Shown: positions 1-12,126 of the stretch, one piece after another
How positions within the stretch are numbered: the stretch's first letter is position 1
Layout of the letters: every line of letters begins with the position of its first letter
NCBI GenBank assembly: GCA_958450325.1
Contig: OY288247.1
Location: forward strand, 6,934,429-6,998,428
Origin: Agrostemma githago
Lineage: Eukaryota > Streptophyta > Magnoliopsida > Caryophyllales > Caryophyllaceae
Direction: 5' to 3'
DNA: 64,000 bases
Translations under genes and position numbers: made by a program
Notes under the pieces: model-generated
What the model saw: the letters and a program-made list of their open reading frames with translations, nothing else
What the model was told of the DNA's origin: nothing
Databases searched by the model: none

Positions 1-235
1 TACTATTCATTTTGGCAAATTTGCCGAGGCGCGTTTTATATTAGCGATATCTTTCATTTTACATTAGCAAAAATTATAAAAATTTGATATTCATAATGTA
101 GTCATAAAGACGAATCAAACAAAATCCCACATGACTATATTCTCACTTATAGATTGTCGAGAATATCGAAGATTCCTCTCAAGTGTGAATAGTGTCAAAA
201 AAAGAAATGTGAAGAGTGGAGTTGAATGGAGGGAG
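1..235. mobile_element. Stowaway-like MITE (family B), cut by window edge
   Basis: The stretch ends in a GGAGGGAG-type terminus followed by TA. Its whole length matches, in reverse complement, a second copy at about 18974-19219, including the shared core around TCTCGACAATCTATAAGTG. The outer terminus on the left is missing because the window starts inside the element. There is no coding capacity, so it is a non-autonomous element. Confidence 0.7.
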
Positions 236-248
236 TAATATATATTAC

Positions 249-370
249 CGAAGATGTCTTAGCCTAGTGGTTAAGACTAGGTGCTCTGGGACAGTAGGTT
301 CCAGGTTCGAATCCCCCTCCCCTATATTATAATGCGACTAAGTGCGCTCTTCGATGAACAAAAAAAACAA
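249..370 (+). mobile_element. tRNA-derived SINE-like element, copy 1
   Basis: It has an A-box-like TTAGCCTAGTGG near 260 and a B-box GGTTCGAATCC near 304, then a non-tRNA 3' part ending in an A-rich tail. A second copy sits at 46984-47104 with the same 3' part. It cannot fold as a tRNA because no acceptor stem closes the body, so it is not annotated as a tRNA gene. In both copies the two ends carry CGAAGA and TCTTCG, which are complementary. Confidence 0.7.
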
Positions 371-372
371 TA

Positions 373-375
<3 letters not shown>

Positions 376-430
<55 letters not shown>
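376..430. repeat. (TA)n microsatellite
   Basis: About 27 dinucleotide units directly follow the A-rich tail of the SINE-like element. Confidence 0.95.
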
Positions 431-435
<5 letters not shown>

Positions 436-952
436 AATTAAAAGATTTTCTAATTGATTTTTTTTTATTTACGATACTTTCCTAATTGCTTTGATGAAAC
501 GGACAAATTAAGTGTACTATTATTACAATAATAATTATTATTATTATTGTTGTTGTTGTTGTTGTTGTTGTTGTAGAATTTTTATTGTAGAATTCCATAC
601 TTTCTATATATTGTCATGTAGCATTCTACTATTATTAATTACTACTTTCCTAAATTATGGGCCGGGCTCTTGATTATACATTGCTATGTATACATAATAT
701 ATGTTGAAAAATTATGGGTTGGTGAATTACGTAGTATATGTCGAATTAGTGTAAATTACGATAGTATTCTACTATTATTAATTACTACGTACTAATTTGG
801 AATTTCCCAAATTATAGTGTACAATGGAACACTATTATTAACGTGTATATGATTAATTAGCGAATAAATTATGGACCGGGCTATTAAATAAATGATAATA
901 ATGTAACCTAATGTTATATTTTTCAATTATTTATTATTATAATTATTGTAGA
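431..952. other. Gene-free AT-rich stretch with (ATT)n/(GTT)n microsatellite
   Basis: No coding segment is visible. An (ATT)n run passes into (GTT)n at about 531-574. The stretch ends at the Helitron boundary; the last host base is the A at 952. Confidence 0.8.
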
Positions 953-984
953 CTAGTATACAACCCGTGATAAATCACGGGGTT
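953..984 (-). other. Helitron 3' terminus: hairpin plus CTAG
   Basis: On the minus strand an imperfect hairpin (arms AACCCCGTGA and TCACGGGTT, one bulge, short TTTA-like loop) is followed by TTGTATA and CTAG. This matches the family rule that a short hairpin lies about 10 bases before the CTRR end. Confidence 0.85.
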
Positions 985-1815
985 GTTAAGACGATCATGT
1001 TTTGGAAGTGGTTTCTATTGTGAGACGGTGTAGTAATATTACTTAAACATGACCCGCAAGTTAGGTACGGATAGGTGGCTAAATTGAACATAAAGTAATA
1101 GATTAAAGTAATTGTCAATTTCTTAAGCGACCCGTGACGTGTTGGCTGTTGTCCTCATCGAGAATGGTCCGTACATTTTATCGAATTTCATAATATCGTT
1201 AAGTTTTTCGTTAAAGCGGAATAGTGTGCGGGAAATGGGATATGACTCAACATGTCACGTGTCACTACCCCCTTCAAAATTGAGTTCATCTTCCCCAAAC
1301 ACAATTTCCCCCAAATCTGCATCTCCTCAAAATCAAAATCAAAAAAGAAATCCACCATTGATTCCATACGCACAACTGACGAAAGGTTATTCCTTCCCCA
1401 TAATTGAATTGCCCCAGATATTCGAATGCTGACTTGAGTAGTCTAATTTCTGCAACAGTGATGGAGAAGAACAGATGAGCATATGGAATGGAGTGCGTCT
1501 TGAATAGGTAATTTTCGGGAAATCTATTCTCTAATATCACTGTAGTTATGTGCTGTCTTGCTTGGATCAGTTATCATATCACCATACATGTCAATATAGA
1601 TATGCTTAGATCAGCCCGCAAGAAATTTGGTTTGTTCAAAGATGTGATGAATTTGGTACCTTTTTACTGTTTATATCTGCAAATATTTACAACTGTTGAA
1701 GCAATCACCATTTGTCAATTGCATGATAGGATTTCACCCTCTATAAATAGAGTTTTACCTTTGTTTACCACATCACCAAAACACATTGAAAAATTTCAGT
1801 AATTAGTACACTAAT

Positions 1816-2322
1816 TTGCCTACCAAATATTCCTACCCTCCCATGGTAATTATGCACAACCTCCCTTATGAGACTTCAGGTAACAATGTAACTAGAAGAA
1901 GTTTTGCTTGTGTAAGAGATGAACTCAGAAGTCTAGGGTACATGATAAGACAGTTCCGACCAATATATAATGGTGAGACTGGCAATTTCATGAGGTCCAT
2001 AGTTCTTGAGTTTGAGCATGATCAGCGTCATTTCAGGGGTGCGTTCAAGTTGCAGAAAGCATTTGAGAGGGCCGGTAAAGGGAAGGCAAATTATGAGAGC
2101 CAGCTTGACTCAACAGCTGGTCCACATGCCTGGGTTGCCACTGCGGATGATGAAGTGTACTTGAGGAGGAAGACATTTTACTGCACGGTGTCTACTGAGG
2201 AGCAGGTTAATGGATACGCTGATGCTGACAATGACGGAACATCGACGTACGCTCGTGTGATGGCATTGCTGGCCAGCAAGTACCCAACGTTCTATAGGGT
2301 GAGTGTCGAAAGTGAAAGTTGA
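1816..2322 (+). CDS. XS-domain-like protein carried by the Helitron
   Basis: A 168-residue single-exon ORF. Residues about 8-125 look like the XS domain of plant SGS3/FDM-type RNA-silencing proteins: an opening PPMVIMHNLP segment, a hydrophobic EFEHDQRHFRGAFKLQKAFE helix region and the GPHAWVATADDE stretch, which corresponds to the family's GWxAxxDD signature. XS domains bind RNA in the small-RNA pathway (family knowledge). The coiled coil and XH domain normally found after XS are absent, so this is a partial capture or a short XS-only protein. It lies opposite in strand to the Rep/helicase gene and between that gene's end and the Helitron 3' end. The frame is intact, but I see no clear promoter. 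Confidence 0.55.
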   Translation: MPTKYSYPPMVIMHNLPYETSGNNVTRRSFACVRDELRSLGYMIRQFRPIYNGETGNFMRSIVLEFEHDQRHFRGAFKLQKAFERAGKGKANYESQLDSTAGPHAWVATADDEVYLRRKTFYCTVSTEEQVNGYADADNDGTSTYARVMALLASKYPTFYRVSVESES

Positions 2323-3339
2323 TTCTGTTGAGGGCTGTCAGGTATGCGGTTAGTAGCAGCGTTTGGTACTCTATAATCAGACTATATATAAGCAGTTCGT
2401 TATGATTATTTCTTAGTGGATTGCTCTTAAGCTTTTTCCTGTAGGTTTCTCCGTGGCAAGTGGGTAGAATGTCAAACTAATTAGCGATAGAATGGTAGAT
2501 TGTAGGTGGGCTGTCCGTCCTAACGTAATGTAATCAGCAGTATGTTGGTGTAATCAGCAGTATGTAGGTGGGCAAGTGGGTAGAATGTCAAACATCAGTA
2601 TCGACAAATTTTCATGTAATCAGCAGCAACACAATATGTTAGTGTAATGAATGTCGAAAATGTTAGCGTACTCGGTGTGTATGTCTTCATTTTTCTGTGA
2701 ACGGCAATTAGTGTAATGAATGGCTGGTTTCTCTAACGTAACTGACGTTTCTTAATGCGTGGGGCTGAATTTCGTTTAGTGTAATATAAATTTGACATTG
2801 TCACATATTTTTGGACTGAACTGGCAGTTCATACACGTTTCTTATGTCCGGAAATAATTATGGACTGCGTTGCTCGATGCTGCCCAAAACCAAGACTACA
2901 GTAGAAGTAGATCTGTACAGCGAAATTTCGATTTCAGTGACGATATTACAACATTCAGTACTCTTCTGTCCTGGAGTTCATATTTGTATACTATCGTAGT
3001 CATGTTTTCTTTTGTATTCGTTGAAGTTCAGTCCGTGACAAAGCAAGTGGTTGTGTGAAAGAGAAGATTAAACCTTGCCCTGAAAATTTATAGTCTAGAC
3101 AGTGCGAATAACTGCATCTAGTGTGCAAACATATATCCGTGGAGTATGTAATATCAGGGGCTGCATTTTCCGATTCTAAATGTTCGAAGTATGAAAAAAC
3201 ACGAAATTAAGAATAACCTCCGTATAACTTGCAAGAGGACAACCTAATTCTTTTTGAATTTCTTTTCTGCAAAATGGATGAAAACGTTAGACAGCAACGT
3301 CTACGCGATTCAATTTCATTATTACAGCGAAGCGCACAG
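2323..3339. other. Helitron interior without a gene
   Basis: This stretch between the XS-like ORF and the 3' end of the Rep/helicase gene holds only short chance ORFs. Near 2540-2600 the phrases TAATCAGCAGTATG and GGGCAAGTGGGTAGAATGTCAAAC each occur twice, a small local duplication. Confidence 0.6.
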
Positions 3340-5751
3340 AAATATACTACTTTATTCGACTGAAGACCTCTTTGTATACTACGTTTGTAGTTCTACACAC
3401 ATCTTCGTCGACACTCGTCCTTGCTTGGGGAATAAGAATTTTCAATCCTCATCTTCTTGTAACTCGGGACAAAGCTACATAAAGCTGGCCATGGGTGAAT
3501 ACAGGGCGGGGTAAGTACAAACCAACATGCTTCAACGACTGACCCTTGCTTTTATTGATAGTCATAGCGTAGCAGACAGCGACTGGGAACTGTCGCCTAT
3601 CGAACTTGATTGGAAATTTTGTCTCATCTGACGGACTGACAGTAAGTCTTGGGATGAAGACCTTCGTTCCTTTATTGGATCCAGATATAATAGTGGCGGC
3701 AATGACACAGTCACCCAAATCGTCAACAACTAGTCGAGTCCCATTACAAAGACCGTTAGCCTGATCAATGTTCCTTAATAGCATAACAATTCATACGACC
3801 TTCAGCGTCAACTGATGATTAGGCAGGCCAGACGACCTGACCGTGTTCAGAAACTCGGTAGAGTAAACCTGGTGAACAATCGGACTTGTTTCGTCCTTAC
3901 TTATTTCGTCCGAGCTAAGGTATACTCACTCATCGCCGGGAAGCAAGGACAGCACATTGTCATTTATCTCCTCGACAACATCGTGTGTGGAAGCTAAAAT
4001 TGCTCGTTCCTGTAAAAACTCAGTGTCCCTATACTTGTTCCGAATGTCTTGGAAAATGGTTCGCACAACTGCTTGTAGAGGTTTCCCATCGTCAACAATG
4101 ACAATATCATCGGGCAAAATAATATCTACAGTCCCGTCGTTCGGCCCCCCAGCGACACCGTTCCCTACCTCCAATATCCACTTTGAGAATAAATCAAGCT
4201 CTGCAATTTCCATTTCATCTCGGCCAACTTCAAGTCTCATGTTCCTCGTCAATTCAAGAACCTGCATATTTGAAAGAGATGTGAATGTTTGACGGACATA
4301 CCCTATGGGACTAACTTATGTACAACAACTCGGATATACACACACATATATATTAGTGTTTATGTGTATATATGTGTAGATCTCATATAATTCAATACAT
4401 TATCGCCAGTCAGGTATTACGACATGGTCGATATATTGCATAGTATGTTTTTTTTGCAACGCCTGTAAGCAGTAAATTCGAATTCCACCTTGCAGTATCA
4501 CCAAAGGGGGAATGAGCATATCGATGCCCGCACTATGTCAGGGCGGCTGCTCTTCGGAACTACGGGTAAAATCTACCTAAAGTCTCCGTCCAGAACAACA
4601 ACTTTGCCACCAAATGGTTGTTCTGAATCACCATCTGGTGCGAATCTCGCTATGTCACGGAGGCTACGATCTAAAGCCTCAAAACAATGACGATGCATCA
4701 TCGGTGCTTCGTCCCATATAATCAGTTTGGTGTGCAATATGAGCTCCGCCAAGTCACTGCCTGGTTTTATACCAGGGCACGTTGACGACTCGTCGACTTT
4801 GATTGGAATACTAAACCTCGAGTGAGCGGTACGCCCACCAGGCATAAGAGTTGCAGCGATGCCACTCGACGCAACAGGAAGTACAATATTCCCGTCTTTC
4901 ATCATGGCAGCACAAAGGGTTTTCCATACAAAAGTTTCTCCTGTTCCTCCGTAACCGTAAAGGAAAAACAGACCGCCATTTCCGGACTTAACAGCACTCA
5001 TTACATGATCGTACACATATTTCTGCTCCACTGTGAGCGGTGCTACACATGTTTCATGTATACGCGACTGTTCATCCCGATTATACGAAAGTTCATCTGA
5101 GATCAATCTATTGTTATGGAGTGCAGCAACTTCGAAATCAGGAAACGACATTCTATCGAAATTCTTGAGGGTACTACCATTCCGTAGCAATGACTGCTCG
5201 ATCTCCGACAAAGCGTAGTTTTTTAACTCAGACTCAGTCATTATCAAATCTGCAAAGAAACTACAATCAATGTGCCGGAAATTGAAAACAGCAGTAAGAT
5301 AAAATATTTGTGTAAGGACTGCGAGGAGGAAAATTATATGTTTATTACCGTAGTTTCGAAGTTGTTTGCGCCTCATGTGCTGAATATCTTCAGTGAGGAA
5401 ATGCCATGTCTTATCCCAAACGTGTTCCGGTCTAATAAGACATTTTGAACTGAGTAGTGTTGCGAAAAGATTGCGTAAGTATACGCCGGACCCCCAATAA
5501 CTTGCTTCTTCAATTGCAGCAATGTATTCTGTGTCATCCCCGAGTAGACCAAGTGCATAGCAAGCATCCTTGAAAGTTGGATGTACAACACCGTTAACTG
5601 TTCTAATGTCTTCGTATGACGTTGGCCCTTTAACAAAGTTGAGTAGAGTTCTCATGTAGTACCTCTCCCCACCAGTTGGTGACATGTGGAACATTCTACC
5701 AATCGTGAAACCCATTTCCTCGGAGCCCATTCCTTGTCCTGACTGTGCCAT
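3340..5751 (-). pseudogene. Helitron Pif1-like helicase region (C-terminal half of RepHel)
   Basis: This is the C-terminal half of the Helitron transposase, a superfamily 1 DNA helicase of the Pif1 type. On the minus strand it contains a Walker A region GYGGTGET, Walker B LIIWDEAP, a GDFR motif, a TRNMRL motif near 4240 and the terminal GQLYVALSRVT motif at about 3455. It is broken in several ways. The Walker A lysine is replaced by glutamate (codon 4937-4939). GDFR is followed by TAG (4573-4575), where the family has glutamine. A TGA follows shortly after, and another TGA ends the frame after SRVTRR. A spliceable intron separates about 4480 from 4267, and another small intron lies near 5230-5345. 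It cannot be active. Confidence 0.85.
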
Positions 5752-8152
5752 ACGTAACGGTTGGGAAATTGTGAGTATGTCAAATCACGACCATCGAAGT
5801 GGTTCTTGTTATAGTCTAACCAAGCTATGAACTTAGTCCGGGAACCACATGACCTGGCGAGGACCTCTTCCAATGGATCGTCGTCGTTGAAGACAACGTT
5901 TTGTTCATTTGGTAGGTGGTAGTCTAGTCGCATTACGGGGGGGTGTTCTGTAGTGGATATCAAAAGCAAGAATTCTCCAAACAGCTTCGCATGGGGATAT
6001 GTAGCGACAATCTTAGTAGTCCTGAATTTGGTCAACATCGTCACCAGTCTTGTCGTTAGATGCACTAACCGAGACCCTGTCGTATCCCTTGTTGATGTAC
6101 TTAAAGAGGTATTTAATGGATCTGGCTTGGTTGCACCACTCGACATTGATGTGTGCACGGTAACGATTTATTAAATCAGGGTTGTACGGAACCACGTATT
6201 CGTTGTGAATAGGCACGCCTCCTTTTTGGAAGGTAATACCTGTGTCCTGTCTTCTGTACATCGGGTAGCCGTCACCGTCAACGGTGGTCTGATCAGAAAA
6301 TGGCCTTGGAAATCTTTTCATGCACACACCTTGGTCCATACATGTAGCCTTAGGGTTTGCTCGGCCACACGGGCCGTGAATTAAATCCGTGACAGCCTTG
6401 AATAGCACTGGATTTTCGATTGGGTCTGGCAGTTCAGCGCTTATGATACTATCAACGTCGGATGCTACAGGAAATTTATCTTCGCGATGCAGAAAGAGAA
6501 GAATATGGGCATGGGGTAATCCACGCTTCTGAAATTCAACTGTATAGACAACTGGAAAGGACACAATCGAAGCACAAATTGAGAAGAAGAAGAAGAAGAA
6601 GAAGAAGAAGAAGAAGAAGAAGAAAAATTATAACAATACAGAAAAAAAGAACAGATAAAATTGGTGGACAGCAGACAGGGGACTGTAAACTTGAACTAAG
6701 GTAAGTACATATTATCGTACCTGCCCTCGTTCTACCGAAAATTAGACCATCCTTGCAATCTCTAATCAGCTGATCGAGTTTCATCTTAAATACCCTTGTC
6801 AGGATGTCAGGCCTATGCTCAGCTTTAGAACCCTTAGACTTCATGAACCTCGATATTTCAGGCCACTTCGGGTTGCATGTGAAAGTGATGAACAAATTAG
6901 GGTAACCGCACCACCTATAAATTGTCATGGTGTCCTGGTACGTCTCCCTCATATAGCCTTTACCTCCAAGGAAAGAAGAGGGCACTATGTAACGCTTACC
7001 CGATGAATCCGGTTCAGTTACACCGTTTTCGACTGACCTAGCAAGCTGTTTGTAATTCTCGGACCTAAGTTTAGGTTGGCTTAGCCTAAAATATAGGAGC
7101 CTCTGCGCCTCTATCATGGTGTAACCGTCCACAATGAATTGTTGGAAGAGATTACCACCTCGAAGAATGGTAGATTGTTCAACGTCTGCGGGTCTGTCCA
7201 TTAGACGAAATGCGAACCACTCTCGAAGTGTCAGTTTGTTCCTACCTGTTTCCGGATTTTTGGATGACATAATAGAATGCTGACTGTGTGATATACCAAG
7301 CCGTGGACCGTCTTCACCGCGAGGGAACAAAATTGGGTATTGTAGTGCAAGGTAAGAGGGATGGAGTTCGGATATGCGCTGCAATTTCCCAGATTTCTCC
7401 TCAATAATAATGTCACGACTATCAATTGTGTCCTCGATGTCCCCGAAAATCAGGGCGGCAACTTCAGATACGGCCGGGAGATTGTAAATCCTTCCATCCA
7501 CGTGTCTGTCGGAAATAAGCCTGAGGCGAATTTCGTCTTGACTATTGACGTTCGCGAGGCGATCTCGAGCTATTCTGAATGATTTAACCAAAGGATTATG
7601 TTCGTCAAGCAAGTCCTTGAGAGCAGTCATGAGCATCACGTCCAAATTTTGCTTCATGTACTTGCTGCATTTATCAAGGCGCAACATGAGAAATTTTGTG
7701 CAGATTATATGCAAATTGACTATTTGCAAGTTTAATTGAATATGCAAATCACCTTAATGCATTCGTCCTGTTTGATATTTCCGACTGCGTATCATATATA
7801 TATACAACTGACAGAACTGAGGATCATTGTCGCCGGTTGGCAAGAGGCTGCCAATACGGTGGCTGTTTTGCCCACTCAACCTAAAACTGTAAGGCCCCCT
7901 ACCCACGTTAATAGAGTGGTCGATCTTGCCACCGATTGAGGTCATTGTGAATCCATTGTTGTACATACGAATGTTTTCCTTGAAGTGGGCACTATTTGGG
8001 TGGACCCCCCCAGAGTAAGTCGTAAAGTGGTTGTGGTGGTGGCTGTAGGTATGGCTGTTCGACTGCACCGTCCTTACAGCACATTGTGAAATTAGGAACC
8101 AACGGCTTGCGGTCCATTCAATCTCTTTCATCATACCACATCTTCGCTGCAC
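5652..8152 (-). pseudogene. Helitron Rep endonuclease region (Helitron_like_N and HUH domain)
   Basis: This is the middle part of the RepHel transposase. On the minus strand, 8152-7754 has the conserved TSIGGKIDHSINVGRGPY segment and 7747-6720 holds the Helitron_like_N domain. After an intron (donor GTACG near 6720, acceptor CAG near 6558) comes the rolling-circle nuclease: the two-histidine motif in QKRGLPHAHIL and the two-tyrosine motif in KYLFKYINKGYDR. These make the HUH nuclease that nicks and rejoins DNA during Helitron transposition. The reading frame is lost at a TAA (6013-6015) and at a G/C homopolymer near 5936-5942, after which 6158-5652 continues in another frame and leads into the helicase half. 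Confidence 0.88.
6581..6624. repeat. (GAA)n microsatellite in the RepHel intron
   Basis: About 14 units lie inside the intron between the Helitron_like_N exon and the HUH exon. On the minus strand they read (TTC)n, adding to the intron's pyrimidine content. Confidence 0.95.
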
Positions 8153-8528
8153 ACCTATGGCATGAGTGTTCCGGGTCTCCTATGTCGTAGTAGCCTGACC
8201 AATCTTGGATGTTGGAAAATTATGAATGAGCAAGACAGGTACTATACTCACAAAGTGGTGCCTTGAGTGGTTAGGATAGATTTACTGGTAGAAAGTGAAA
8301 TATATGTCGACGGATGTGTGCAAGTACGACAGCTTACCTTCTGCTGTTGACTCATCATATTCAGTGGGGTTCGATGAGGCACGGTTACCAAAAATGTCGC
8401 GGGCAAGACTGTGGATGACACTCTCCCTGTCATACTGACTTCGGGCAGACGAAGGAGAGATAATGGAAACAGCAGTCAAGCAACTCTGGAACGGGTTTGG
8501 AGGTGTGAGAGAGAGGGTGGAGTTAGAC

Positions 8529-9955
8529 CTACCTGCAATGGAAATTGTAAGTCATGCTACACGCAATAATTAATGAATTGAGTGTGCGAGGAAATGTGGA
8601 TAAGTTTAAGAGGATGGAGCACGAACACTGGTCCACGGGAGTTGCTAGTGCGGAGCGTGGGGGGTCGTCAGGGGAATGTGTCAATCGGTCGAGAGCTTTC
8701 TTCGATTGAATAATGCGTCTCCTGTGTCTTGCAAGCTTCGCCCTCCACCTTGGGTCGATCATTGCACCGAAAATGGGATGGGGAGTTTGATGCACTGCAC
8801 CGCCAAATTTAGCAGCCCTGCGCTCGTTTAGAAGATGCCTCCGATCGTGCCTTGCTATTTGTGCCATGTAGTAGTTGTTCACGTACTTCTGTATTTGGAG
8901 ATTGAAACCTGCAATTGCGGAAAGGGACAACGAAAAAAATCTAATTCAGACAATTGCATGAACGACGGAATAGGTTCTCTCCATGACATGAACACCACTT
9001 ACGTTGTTGGCTTAGGGGTGGAGGAGGGAAATTAGTCGGAACACGTGATAAGTCCGATATTTGTTCTGAGCAAGTACTCTACGAATTAGAGACAACAATT
9101 TCTACAGAAGTGCAAGGAAGAAGAATTGGTTACAACATCATTAGAATTTGTAAAATTTGTTGCAATTGCTATAAGGGCAATTAGTATAGGTGAAGCAGAG
9201 AATTGTCTTATAAGAATTGTTTAAGTTATGTGGAGATTGCATACAGAAGAAAGAAACAACCTTCGCGGGCTGGCGACGAAGAAGGCCCGTTCGAATAATC
9301 GTTATTCGAGCCGTCGTGACCATTGTTGAGCGGGTTCACGATGAGATTTTCTTGATTAGTATCAGCACTGACATTTTCACTACAATCAGCTATTTCCCCT
9401 AAACAGATAAAATAATAATATACGGTGAGTAAGTAGTAGACGTATAAGTATTAATTGGCACATAGGTTAAAGTATAGACCGTACCTGCATCAATGGAACG
9501 TGGTACGACCTTGTTACTACCGGGTTTACTTTGAAACAGTCGGCTTGTATTTGTTATGTCTCCAAGTACTGTACGTCGATTTCCTACAAAGTCATGAACA
9601 TGAGTAAGATAAAGATTTACAGAAGTGTTAATTAAGCTCTTTTGAAAGGTCACACATACTTGTTTTCTGCATTGCCGGCGATGAGTCAGAGAATAAATTT
9701 TGGTTATCCAACTTACGCTTCCCCTGTCTAGTGGACAGAGATTTCTCGCCACGATTGGTGCTTGAGTAGGCACCATCTGCGTGAACCATAGAAACAAAGT
9801 TTCCTCATACTTGAGGATCGCATATTCATTTTTTTTATTGGTACGACAACAATGTCTAAAGGTGAAATAAGAGTTCGCATAGCATACCTTGAGAATCATG
9901 GCGGACGTTCCCTGAAACCGGGTTAGAAGATGGCATGACATTCTTAGAACGTACC
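8529..9955 (-). pseudogene. N-terminal exons of the Helitron RepHel gene
   Basis: From an ATG at 9955 a chain of short minus-strand exons can be read. The first is MVRSKN... to about 9887, with a GT donor. A second lies near 9778-9720 and a third near 9584-9487, with the RRTVLGDITNTSR phrase typical of the start of plant Helitron transposases. Another is near 9400-9265, and then comes a basic arginine-rich exon at about 8905-8535. Further fragments near 8200-8100 hold a Cys-containing CHRC...KMWYDE segment in shifted frames. Assignment rests on resemblance to the usual N-terminus of this family. Exact splice sites are uncertain in places, and the gene is disabled downstream. Confidence 0.6.
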
Positions 9956-11045
9956 ATTATTGTGAAAGGGAAAATGACGGTGAGATTATGTGAACATATA
10001 CATGCTTTGTGACTACAATGTATGAGAACTTCGAATATATAAGCGAGGAGCATGGGGTGAGGTGTAGAATTGTAAAGGCCATGTCCATTGAGTAATCATA
10101 AGTAACTTTGGGAACATAATTGAAAGTTGTTCGCTTATAGATGGAAATAAATGTCCGGGATTTATTTAGAATGGATTCATTTTTACAGATTAAGTCCATG
10201 AAATGAATGTCTGGGATGACGGATATGCGGAAGACCGAGAGCGCCAGAATTTATTGGGGGACGATATGAAACAAATGTAAACGGGGTCGAATTAGTAAGG
10301 AGTCATTAGAATTTGTTGGACAAAGGTACTGTTGATGTTTTAATATATTTGTTGAAGCGCCAGAATTGTGGACTTAGCGGAATTTTAATATTTTGAAATA
10401 CCCTAAATAACCTTTTTTGGTGGAAGTACACATGTTATGCCGTTGAGTACTGTAATGCGAACATAAGTTAGAATCGTTTGAAGTCGAAGACTTATAAGCG
10501 CAGTACAGTGAATAGTTATCGCCCTAACAAATGATATAGATGAATTTGCAGTCATCAAGTCATCTAAAACTGGAAGTTGACACTCTCCTTACTTTCAATG
10601 TTTCTAGCTGCCTTGATTATAAATAACGTGATTGAGACTGTACTGTGATGCATACTGCGGAACTATGAACAACCTGACCACAACATGTAGCATAGCCTCT
10701 CTGTTGTAATGATTTGCAGGATTCAATTTCTTTCAACAAAAAAACAGACTGCGGTAGAGGTTGTGAGTATGTAAAGTGTGGTCGAGTTTGACTTCATCAG
10801 GCGAAAATGCTACCAAGTAAAAAGGGAGACGGATATGAGATTATTGTTCAACATAAAATTGCATCGTAATCAATAGGTGAAAAACTTAATCTTTCGCATC
10901 TAAAGATGAGAAATTGTATGAGACATAGGTCTGTCTTGATAACAAAATATCAAGTACTTGAAGAAAAATAACTAAGAACTTAATGACTACGATGAAATAG
11001 AACTTTAAAATAAATGGATCCGATACTGCGTAGATGTGAAAAGGC
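9956..11045 (-). promoter_or_regulatory. Spacer between RPA-like and RepHel genes with a TATA box
   Basis: No coding segment is seen. On the minus strand a TATA-like CTTATATATTC lies at 10031-10043, about 80 bases upstream of the RepHel start codon at 9955. It is the best candidate core promoter for the transposase gene. The rest is AT-rich with no recognisable motif. Confidence 0.5.
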
Positions 11046-12126
11046 TTCAGCTAAGCTTCTCCTTCTTCCTACTCTCATCGCCCTTTGTGGACAACGCTGC
11101 ATCCACTTCTATATCATCTTCCAAATTGAATGCAATAGCGTCAATCATTCTTTTCCTCAGAGTGGCTTTGCAAGTTGAATCGATGGAAGCTATGTCACAG
11201 ACCTGCACAGAAGGACGGTTAGCTGACTGATTTCGCTACGTGTAACGACTTATTGAAACGGTGTATCTAAGGTACGCAAGGACTAACCTCATGCAAGGGT
11301 GTCTGGATGTTCGACAGACCACGGACTTCAATTTCTTTGGTGGCAGAATCTCGAAAACTCTCCAACTGTCTCTACATTGCGATCATTGGACAACAGACAT
11401 TATGTGTATGAGGGCAGTGTTAAAAATTCCCGAGGGGAAGAAGCACGACATAGTTGAATGAGGTCTGTACCTGTGCAGAATCTGTAATCGTTGCGATTTG
11501 TTCGGTACTATGCTTCAATATTGTCATGTCACGCTGTGTCGGAGAGGAAGACAGGCAGAAGGTCATTTTGAGAAGGTATATTATGAAAGATGAAACAAAA
11601 GGTATGTGCTAAGTACCAACCTTGACCCTCTCATTGCACTTGTTCATCCAGTTGTCGAACATGTTTGGGTCATCACTCATCTTTGTTATGGTGTAGGAAT
11701 GCGATCCGTGCTCGACATTGTATCTCTCACTAATGTGAATTTTGAAGATGAAGTTTTTGTTGAGGAAAACTTCAAAGTCATCCGGTATCGAGTCCTGCTT
11801 CCCGTCCTTGAAAATATATCAACGACAGCGATGAGTTTAATAGGTAGGAAGTTTGGCAAGGTGTATAAGTCATTGAATGGTAAACGTAATAAGTGTTTGG
11901 AACGAAATCTAATAGATATTAGATGAATGAATCTGGTTACCTTTTCAAGTTTATCTCTTAATTGCTTGGCCGATGGTTCGAGGAAATCACCTATTTGGGA
12001 ATCAAAACCCACGAAGTGAACCTTTTCATCTTCATTCCCACGAATGAACCTATCTGAATTGGGGTATTGAATTCTCATTCCTGGGAAAGTGATAATGTTT
12101 GGTGGGGATGGGGGAGTAGTTAGCAA
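11046..12126 (-). CDS. RPA-like (OB-fold) gene of the Helitron, multi-exon
   Basis: A spliced minus-strand gene can be traced. An ATG at 12126 opens an exon ending with a GT donor near 11942. A second exon (about 11814-11620) contains FLNKNFIFKIHISERYNV and SYTITKMSDDP, resembling the C-terminal OB fold of plant RPA1-like single-strand DNA-binding proteins. A third exon lies near 11534-11471, and a last exon (about 11206-11046) ends in the basic tail RKKEKLS. Plant Helitrons often carry RPA-like genes, and its place just inside the 5' end fits that. No stop was found in the exons I could join, but the exon between 11470 and 11206 is uncertain, so intactness is not established. Confidence 0.45.

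Noticed and set aside
249..325. tRNA gene
   Set aside because: A and B boxes are present but no acceptor stem closes, and the same unit recurs with a non-tRNA 3' part and A tail, so it is a SINE-like element.
6462..6704. ORF with a poly-arginine run
   Set aside because: The run comes from the (GAA)n repeat in an intron of the Helitron gene on the other strand.
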